NCBI RefSeq assembly: GCF_001723175.1
Contig: NC_064653.1
Location: 2,294,001 to 2,358,000, forward strand
Direction: 5' to 3'
Source of the DNA: Penicillium oxalicum
Taxonomy: Eukaryota; Ascomycota; Eurotiomycetes; Eurotiales; Aspergillaceae
DNA length: 64,000 nucleotides
In this document: positions 57,344 through 64,000 of the stretch, one piece after another
Position numbering within the stretch: the first letter of the stretch is position 1
Layout of the letters: every line of letters begins with the position of its first letter
Notes under the pieces: model-generated
Database searches by the model: none
The model's input: only the letters and a program-made list of their open reading frames with translations
Told to the model about the DNA's origin: nothing
Translations under genes and position numbers: made by a program

Positions 57344-60300
57344 CATGCTCCACCAAGCCCACTCAGCACATGGCAAAAGCGGAGCTTCAAAGTGAAAATC
57401 GAAGTTTTGCGGCGTTGAAAACTTCTCAATTCTGCGTTGTATCAAATGGCCATAGTTTACGAGTTTAGCTTTCTTTTCTCTCCCGTTTGCGGGTGTCGAT
57501 CATTTCGCTCACTGTTACATTTTGTTTTCCTAACAAATAAATTCGAAGAATGGGAAAGGTAATAATACCTCACTCAACCCCTGCGAGTCCCGATCTCCGA
57601 CTCAGCTGGTCCACATGTTCGTAAGGCGCGAACACATTCCAAGGAGACGGATTGACGCCTGATGGGGCTAGTACGAAGTAGGGAAGAAATCTCCGCGCGA
57701 CCATGGTTTACCATGGGGCCGATGGCGTGCATTAGACCCATTTAGCTCAAAGTGCTGTCTTTTATCTTTTGCGATCTTCGCGGGCATTTGGTTTTTTTTT
57801 GTCTTTTCGAGGCCTGCGCTGATCTCTATCCCACAGTACCTAGAGTGAAAACCCGACGATGCCATTGTGCACATGAAGACGATTTGACCGGCGCTCGCCC
57901 ATCCCAGATTTTCTGCAACAGCGGCTGATTGTTCCTGTTTTGACTGTGGAGCGTACCCAACAGACCATTTGAAGCCACAAGCCACCCAGCGCCGGTTCTG
58001 CGAAAGATTGCCATTGAAACCCGGCCTCTTGGAATTTGATACAGTATCCACGGAGATTAGTCCCTTGGAAGCTCCATGATCACAGAACAAAGTATTAATG
58101 ATCGACGAATACCAGCCACGTTCTGATAGGCTCGTTGCTCCAGTTTTGCGATCGACGAAAAAGGAAAAGGTCTGGTGTGGGCTGTTTTGCTCCCAGGTAC
58201 CTTGTCCGAGAGCTTTTCCCATGTTACCAATCGTCCATCGACGGTGTGACATTGATCCATTGCGTCGATTGTGCTAGATCAGTAGACACCAGGCAGGCTA
58301 GTGCTCATATACAAGCCTGAAGGAATGGAGATCTGCTCGTGGAATTGAATGTGCAATTCTTCCTCCCCGATCGACGTGTGTCGATCTTTACAGACTCGAG
58401 CCTGCGGCTGTGCAAGATTTCTTTCTGCCTCTCGGCATACAGCAGTGTAGTGTATCGGGTACTCTAATGCAAAGTGTCCCTCCAGAACTAGATCAGGCTC
58501 GGTTTGATCTTAGACTGCAGCGCTGTAATCACATGCTCTTTTGAGCAGCCAAGTCTGCAATGGGGGTGGAAAGCTTTCAGAATGGAATTGTTTGATTGAT
58601 CGTCCGGTTTATCTGGCGGGGCCCAAGTTATTTTCTTGGAAGGCGGAGGTACTGATTGAGGATCTTAATGTGGGTGGCGGCGAAGCTGGACACGGCGTTG
58701 GAAGGGGAGAAAAAGATAAGCAACGAATTCGCCCTCCTCCATCATCATCATCACTCTCTTCACGATCATCCACCAAAAGCTACCTGACGAGTGGATCCCG
58801 AAATCGTCAGGATGCAAGTGCACAGGATCCCTGTCTGTACGCTCACATGACGCAGATGCACATTGGGGAAATCGATCCTTGGCAATGCTGTAGACGGAAA
58901 TCCCCCCCCCAAAAAGCAAACTTCTATACCGGAAGTGGCTGACTGAAGTTGAGACTCGGAGACGAAGGATCGTGCACAGAATGCCTTGAAAACACCCCCC
59001 TCTCAGCAGAAACCATCGTGTTCGAGCCAATGTGACAGGTCGAGAATACCTTCAACCTCGTCGAATCGGAATTGAGCGCTGCACAAGGTTTTTCCCACCA
59101 GATGATGAAATCCCTGGAATCACACCGCAGCCGCAGGGCCAGATGCATCAAGGCAACACATTTGACGCATTGACAAGTATTGCTATTTGTCTCCTTGAGA
59201 GAGGTGCGCTCGGACGAGATTTTTTCTCACAACAGGACCCGACAACCGGGAGATACTGCGCATGCACGGTCCTGTACGGATGCAGGTCTGAAGCAAACAG
59301 CAAGTGCACATAGGATCTGCCGAAAAAAAATTAAAATAAAAAGATGTAGTGAATCGAATGCAGGCCATTCTCAGTCACTTTGCCTAATGCTTTGGCTGAA
59401 AGATTCCGGGTTTCGTCTGTCTGCCTCTATGCACGCGTGCGCTTCGAGAACCATGAGAATGATCTGATCGTGCCTTTCGAGGCCAGACTTTCAAGGTCGC
59501 TCATCGACCTCGAAAGCCAGATGACTTGGAAGTTTGTTTCAATCATACCACATGGTGTTTTTTACGGAAAAAAAAAAGACCAGACCGATGAAACCCCCTC
59601 CCCCATACCCTCATCCCCTCGTTAGAACCTGATGCTCAGTTGCCATTCTGAGTCAAAAGTCCACACTACACCAGGAAGCAGACAATTGAAGACGACTGTG
59701 GGTCTTAATCTGTTGCTTCCCTTGATGGTTTCTATCGATTTTCTTCTTTTGGGATTTCTTAGCTGGTCAGCCCTCAATAGACCCGATGAAGCCCGGCTAG
59801 ACGTGACTACTGTAGATTGTCCTTGCATGAACCGCTCACCGTGACTTGACACACCGTGTGAAGGTTAACCCCCTTCCGTTGCCTGGACACGCCCGATTTT
59901 CTCAGAACTTTGCACAACACAGAGCTATACCCCTTGGAGTGACGGAAATGTATTGGCTTATTGGCATCAAGATGGAAAGATTCTTCTCCTTGGACCGCTA
60001 ATCTATCTATAGGTTTTCATCAACCACTTTCGGTAATTTTTGGCAGCGGAAGTGAGCTCGCTGGTTTCTGGTAGGTGGTCAGTGCTGCGTAAAGTCATCC
60101 TGTAGATTTTGTTCGTACACGCTGGTTGTTCCAGGCTACGCCTGACAAGATCTGTTGTATCATGTCCAATTTCTATCCTGTGTCCTCTTTTCTTTCCGCA
60201 TAGAATTCCCTCGCGGTATGTGTTAGGCCTCTGCTCTTGTTTATGCGAGTAGCACCCATCAGAACGTGCCTCATCCACCCCAGCCAGATTCCCCCCTAAT

Positions 60301-61763
60301 CTTGCTCTCTCAGAGGGAGAGGAACAGAGCCAGAAATATCCTTTCCACAGATACCAAATCTTGTCTTGATGAAAGTCCAATCTCGAGCTGGGAAACGCAT
60401 GACGGATGTCCTTGCGCGATCCTTCTGATCGGCAAGCACTGGGGGCTTTTGCATTTCCTCGGGCACTCGCCGGCTCAGTCTGGTGCATGGTCAACTCGCC
60501 CTGCAAGGGTCAAACTTGACAGAGTCCGCCACTGTTGCCTGATCACTGCCCTTGTGGCAAATTCATGGCAAAAGCGTGGGGGGGAGGTGTCTGCCTCTGA
60601 GTAACGACCGAGACCGAGTACCTCCGAGTTACCAGGGCTAGATGGAGGAATTGTGGCTTTGGATATATTTCGGGTGTGTGAATGATGCTTTCGGCAGGTT
60701 GTTTTTGACCGTATACCTAGAATGTCCATGCAGATTGATGAGGGTATGGCAAGCTTTTCAAGCCAGTATGTACAGTACTGATGGTAGGTGACGTTCAAAA
60801 CGCACACGGTATGCACAAATAGTAACATGTGTAACATGAATGTGCGGTCCCGTCGACTGTTCTCCGAAGGGATAGAATAGACGTGTCTGTAGGTCTAATA
60901 GGCAGAATCTGCCGTTACTTGTCGCCTCAAGCTTCGAATCATTTATCCGCCAAGATGTAGTGGGAGGGGGGGATTGTCGTGAGATCTCGGGCACTTGATC
61001 CCTGGTGACACCAGGAACAGCTTGACTTTATTGAAATGACATGACTATATGTTTCGCTTGTTCTTCAGAGAAAAGGAAATCGATTTGAAAAAGTGGATGG
61101 TCTTGACGTACGGACGAACCCGGCAATTTGTGATCCATTCTAAGCAGAGACATGAAGCCCGTGGCAGGTACTGTTAGGTCTCTACTCTCCACAAGTAACA
61201 CCCGTGTGCACAGCAGATCAGGTCTTACTAATGGGTTTATCCTCTGAGATATTTCATTCTTCCACTTTCATCCTGATTTGGACACGACCACTTTCCATTC
61301 ATGGAAAATAGCAAGCTTGAAGAGTGCTTGAATACGTATTCAGGTGATGCCATGTCGCTCATCAGCAAGACATAGGTGTATGACAACTGCCGGCTCGTGT
61401 ATGCGACGGAAGGCTGGATCAATTGGAACGGCGCACGAGACACTGAGGCCACCCAGCTCTCTCAATTTATGTTAGGACATTGGCCTTCAAAGAGAACCAA
61501 AAATCCATATTATGATAGTAAAGTTGCTGTCCTCGACTGCCTCACTGCGCATCATTACGTTCAACTTTGCAGACGCGAAGAGGATCAAGACGTAGTATCG
61601 GTAGAAGTAGCAAGCTAGCTCTCAGTGTAATGAAAGCGAAGGCAAGATAATCTCAAGTATCGTTTCACATATTTCTAGCGGATTGCAGGAGAATGTCTCA
61701 CTTCCGCGGCATCTATCGTATTAGCAGCAATTTTCCTTTCTTCAAAGCTCTCAAACGCATGGT
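51006..61763. other. Gene-poor region of about 10.7 kb upstream of the homeobox gene
   Basis: No protein-coding gene could be supported. The part next to 51006 is purine-rich on the plus strand (51006-51500, many GA repeats) and probably forms the homeobox leader and promoter. Further on are a TTTTC repeat (about 52180-52206), an AC microsatellite (57249-57342) and C or A runs. The longest frame (194 codons, 57668-58252, -) has no recognisable motif. Most of this stretch lies upstream of the homeobox gene; the far end is the 3' flank of the HAD phosphatase. Confidence 0.5.
57249..57342. repeat. (AC)n microsatellite
   Basis: About 47 AC units with one phase break (near 57306), in non-coding DNA. 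Open frames reading Thr-His or Val-Cys across it are artefacts. Confidence 0.97.
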
Positions 61764-62672
61764 TCACTGAAGCGCGTTCCGAATCTCCAGCTGGATTTGT
61801 CCATCGACAACACCCTTGATAGAGATGCTGCGCAAATCTTCAACGATCCAATCCGCCCCAGCCTCTTTCAGCTTTTCGAGAGAATGTGTTGTGGCCAGAG
61901 CAATGACCTTGTATCCAGCCGCCTTGCCCGCCTTGATCCCACTGGGCGCATCCTCGAGAACCACAATGTTTGTTGAGCCCTCCAGGCCGATCCTCTTCGC
62001 GCCAAGCTGATAGCATCGTGGATCTGGCTTACCCAGCTCGACATCCTCGGCTACCACGAGGTGCTTGGGGTGAGTCAGACCGAGGACCCCAAGCCATCCG
62101 TCGATCAGGGCGCGTGTACCCGAAGTCACAACGCCCCATTTGGCGGAGGAGCTGTCAAGAGCGTCCAATAGAGCGCGGCCGCCAGGGATTTCTACGGCAT
62201 CAGAGCCATAAATCTGCGGGATTCGGCCTTCGACGTAGTTGACATCTGTTTGGGAAATACAGGTCAGTTTTATCATGGAGGAGAGCTATAAATTGTGTGA
62301 GTGGTCACACACAGTCCCAGTTGGCCTTGGTCTTATCATAGATTCCCATCACATCGATACTTCGCCGGCCATGGGAGGTGGCGAGGATGGTCTTGGGGTC
62401 AACCCCCAATTCGGCGCCAATTCTTGATTGGGGTCAGATAAAGTCCCCGTGAAGTGAATATTCCTTTGGATATCGTGACTCACTGGTGCCAGTGTTTCAC
62501 GATTGCTGTTGCGAATAGTCAAAGCATCAGCATTTGTTGTTACCCTTCGGTTGAAGAGCTGAGCCATACCATCTGTCGAGTCAACAATTGTGCCATCAAA
62601 GTCTGAGAGAAGGCCATCAAATGTGTGTTCCTCCGCCGGGGCAGAGAAGGTCTCTTTTGTAGTCGACGACAT
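61764..62672 (-). CDS. HAD-superfamily phosphatase, glycerol-phosphate phosphatase (Gpp1/Dog) type
   Basis: Four exons, 62672..62570, 62505..62484 (22 nt), 62422..62313 and 62245..61764, join in phase to give 238 aa, a little under the yeast Gpp1/Gpp2 length (about 250 aa). HAD motif I is DFDGTIVDST, with nucleophile Asp24 and acid Asp26. Motif II is the VVTSGT region, the Lys lies in ELGKPDP, and motif IV is VLEDAPSGIKAGKAAG. The small-cap segment includes the TSHGRRSIDVM stretch, typical of the Gpp/Dog subgroup. These soluble enzymes remove phosphate from glycerol-1/3-phosphate (osmotic response) or 2-deoxyglucose-6-phosphate; the sequence alone does not separate the two. The 22-nt second exon is fixed by phase on both sides. 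The gene is divergent from the Nug1 gene. Confidence 0.92.
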
Positions 62673-63077
62673 GGTGGGGGAGGGGCTCCGCGGGGATTGC
62701 GTCGGGAATAGAGGGAATGTTGCAGATTGAAGTGGCTAAATTCACAGAAATGATCTCAAGCAGAGAGAGGAGTCAGAGGTGGGTATGAAAAAGAAGGTAA
62801 AGAGCCGGTCTATGTTTAACAGGGAGAGAAATAAAGAAAGACAAGAAAGTGCAACACAATCAAATGAACAGAAAACAAGAGATACTTCGATAGCGGTTGC
62901 ACTACCCCTTAGCGTAATCGTCCCGCCGGCCGCGGATCGGAGATCGGTGTATCTGTTTCTCCGCTTATCGAAATCTTGGCGCTCAACTTTTTCGACTCGT
63001 TTTTGCGGAGATCAAGAGATACTGTGGAAGCGCACTTATTATTGTCTGATCTTGCTAAACACTGGTAAACAGACAAA
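62673..63077. promoter_or_regulatory. Divergent promoter, HAD phosphatase / Nug1
   Basis: 405 bp separate the two start codons (62672 on -, 63078 on +), so the region must serve both genes. It includes an A/G-rich part (62765-62885). No clear TATA box is visible. Confidence 0.65.
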
Positions 63078-64000
63078 ATGGTGAAACTCGGTAAGTACAC
63101 TGGTCCTTGACATGGATCAAAATCCAAAAACTCATCATCGTGTGTGTGACAGGCAAAAATTCTAAGCGGGTGCCCACTCGCCTGAGACACAAGATTGAAA
63201 AGGCTGCTGTTGCAAAGCAAAGGAAGCAGAAGAAGCTTGCCAAGAAGGTATTGCCCTCCAGAAATATTGCATTTTTGCATTCTATGAAGCACCAACTGAA
63301 CATCAAGCTAATGCATCTCCTTTTAGAACCCAGAATGGCGGTCAAAAATCAAGAAGGATCCCGGTATTCCCAATCTGTTCCCGTTCAAGGATAAGATGCT
63401 CCATGATATCGAGGAGAAGAAGCGCATGAAGGCCGAAGAGCAGGAGCGTCTTCGTGAGGAGGCTCGCGCTCGCAAGCTTGAGGCCAAGCAGACTCAACCG
63501 GGTACGCAGACCGCTGTGGATATTATGGAGGACGATCTCGTGGACGATGACATGGACGCTGAGGGCAGCGACTCAAACCCTATGGCGGCATTGCTCGCAT
63601 CTGCCCGCGCCCGCGCCCAAGAGTACGACGAGGAGAATGACAGTGAAGATGAGGAGATGGACGAGGACGATGATGATGAGATGGACGAGGATGACGAGGA
63701 GAGCGGCGTCACATTCACGGATGCTCCTACGCTAGGCAGCGCCATGAGTTCGTCCAAGGAGAGCTCACGGCGTCAGTTCGATAAGGTCTTCAAAACGGTC
63801 ACCGACGCGGCCGATGTGGTCTTGTATGTGCTTGATGCGCGTGACCCTGAGGGTACACGATCCAAGGAGATTGAACGAGAGATCATGGCCGCCGACAACG
63901 GCTCAAAGCGCCTGATTCTCATCCTGAACAAGATTGATCTGGTCCCGCCTCCCGTGCTCAAGGCCTGGCTGATTCATCTGCGCCGCTACTTCCCTACTCT
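63078..64000 (+). CDS. NUG1: Nucleolar GTPase Nug1 (GNL3/nucleostemin-like), 5' part
   Basis: Exons 63078..63090 (13 nt), 63153..63247 and 63327..beyond the window end join in phase. The N-terminus is basic and conserved (MVKLGKNSKRVPTRLRHKIE, then NPEWRSKIKKDPGIPN), the GNL3-type RNA- and preribosome-binding region. A coiled, Lys/Glu/Arg-rich stretch follows, then a strongly acidic block (about 63640-63705). The start of the circularly permuted GTPase domain (VVLYVLDARDPEGTRS) comes next, with G4 motif NKID at about 63930-63941. In this family G4 precedes G1, and the remaining motifs lie beyond 64000. Nug1 acts in the nucleolus in 60S subunit maturation and export. The gene is truncated only by the window edge. 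Confidence 0.94.

Noticed and set aside
57226..57468. Thr-His and Val-Cys repeat frames
   Set aside because: Translations of the AC microsatellite on both strands.
57668..58252. 194-codon frame (-)
   Set aside because: Reads smoothly but shows no known motif, signal peptide or splice context. Kept out for lack of support; a homology search could revive it.
60003..60506. 167-codon frame (-)
   Set aside because: No motif and no plausible upstream or downstream exons.
1..64000. Transposable element, rRNA or CRISPR content
   Set aside because: I looked for transposase, reverse transcriptase and integrase motifs, long terminal repeats and regularly spaced repeats, and saw none. Degenerate elements could still be missed by eye.

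Overview
The window comes from the nuclear genome of a filamentous ascomycete, most likely a Eurotiomycete of the Penicillium/Talaromyces/Aspergillus type. The evidence is intron-rich genes with short GT...AG introns and CTRAY-like branch sites, fungus-specific families (Zn2Cys6 regulator, grg-1/ccg-1, Rsc7, homeobox conidiation regulator), eukaryotic tRNA genes, and long intergenic regions with dinucleotide repeats and C homopolymers. I rebuilt the gene models by hand from open frames, splice signals and reading phase. Nothing here was checked against a database.

Layout. 0.3-7.5 kb: a Zn2Cys6 transcription factor (-), V-ATPase subunit H (-) and, divergent from it, a TMF/Sgm1-type Golgi coiled-coil protein (+). 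8.2-11.1 kb: a secreted six-hairpin-glycosidase-like protein whose frame is broken by what looks like one missing base. 11.1-21.5 kb: mostly gene-free, with one small acidic orphan protein. 21.5-24.1 kb: an Rsc7/Npl6-type chromatin remodeller subunit with a long glutamine tract. 25.5-26.8 kb: two identical tRNA-Asn genes.

27.5-39.3 kb is the most interesting part: a compact terpenoid cluster with an SDR, two cytochrome P450s of different families, a chimeric diterpene synthase and a tyrosine-phosphatase-like protein. The synthase has an N-terminal class II cyclase carrying DxDD and a C-terminal GGPP synthase. It should make its own C20 substrate and protonation-cyclise it to a copalyl-type (labdane) diphosphate. 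No class I terpene synthase is visible, so the diphosphate is probably removed by a phosphatase, for which the adjacent protein is the obvious candidate, before oxidation by the P450s and SDR. A third identical tRNA-Asn copy lies on the far side (44.2 kb), in the opposite orientation.

41.7-64 kb: a grg-1/ccg-1 homologue made of tiny exons, a secreted histidine-phosphatase-fold protein, a homeobox regulator of the Htf1/MoHox2/HbxA type with a gene-free region of about 10.7 kb upstream, a HAD phosphatase of the glycerol-phosphatase type, and, divergent from it, the 5' part of the nucleolar GTPase Nug1, which runs off the window. I saw no transposase, reverse transcriptase, CRISPR array or rRNA.
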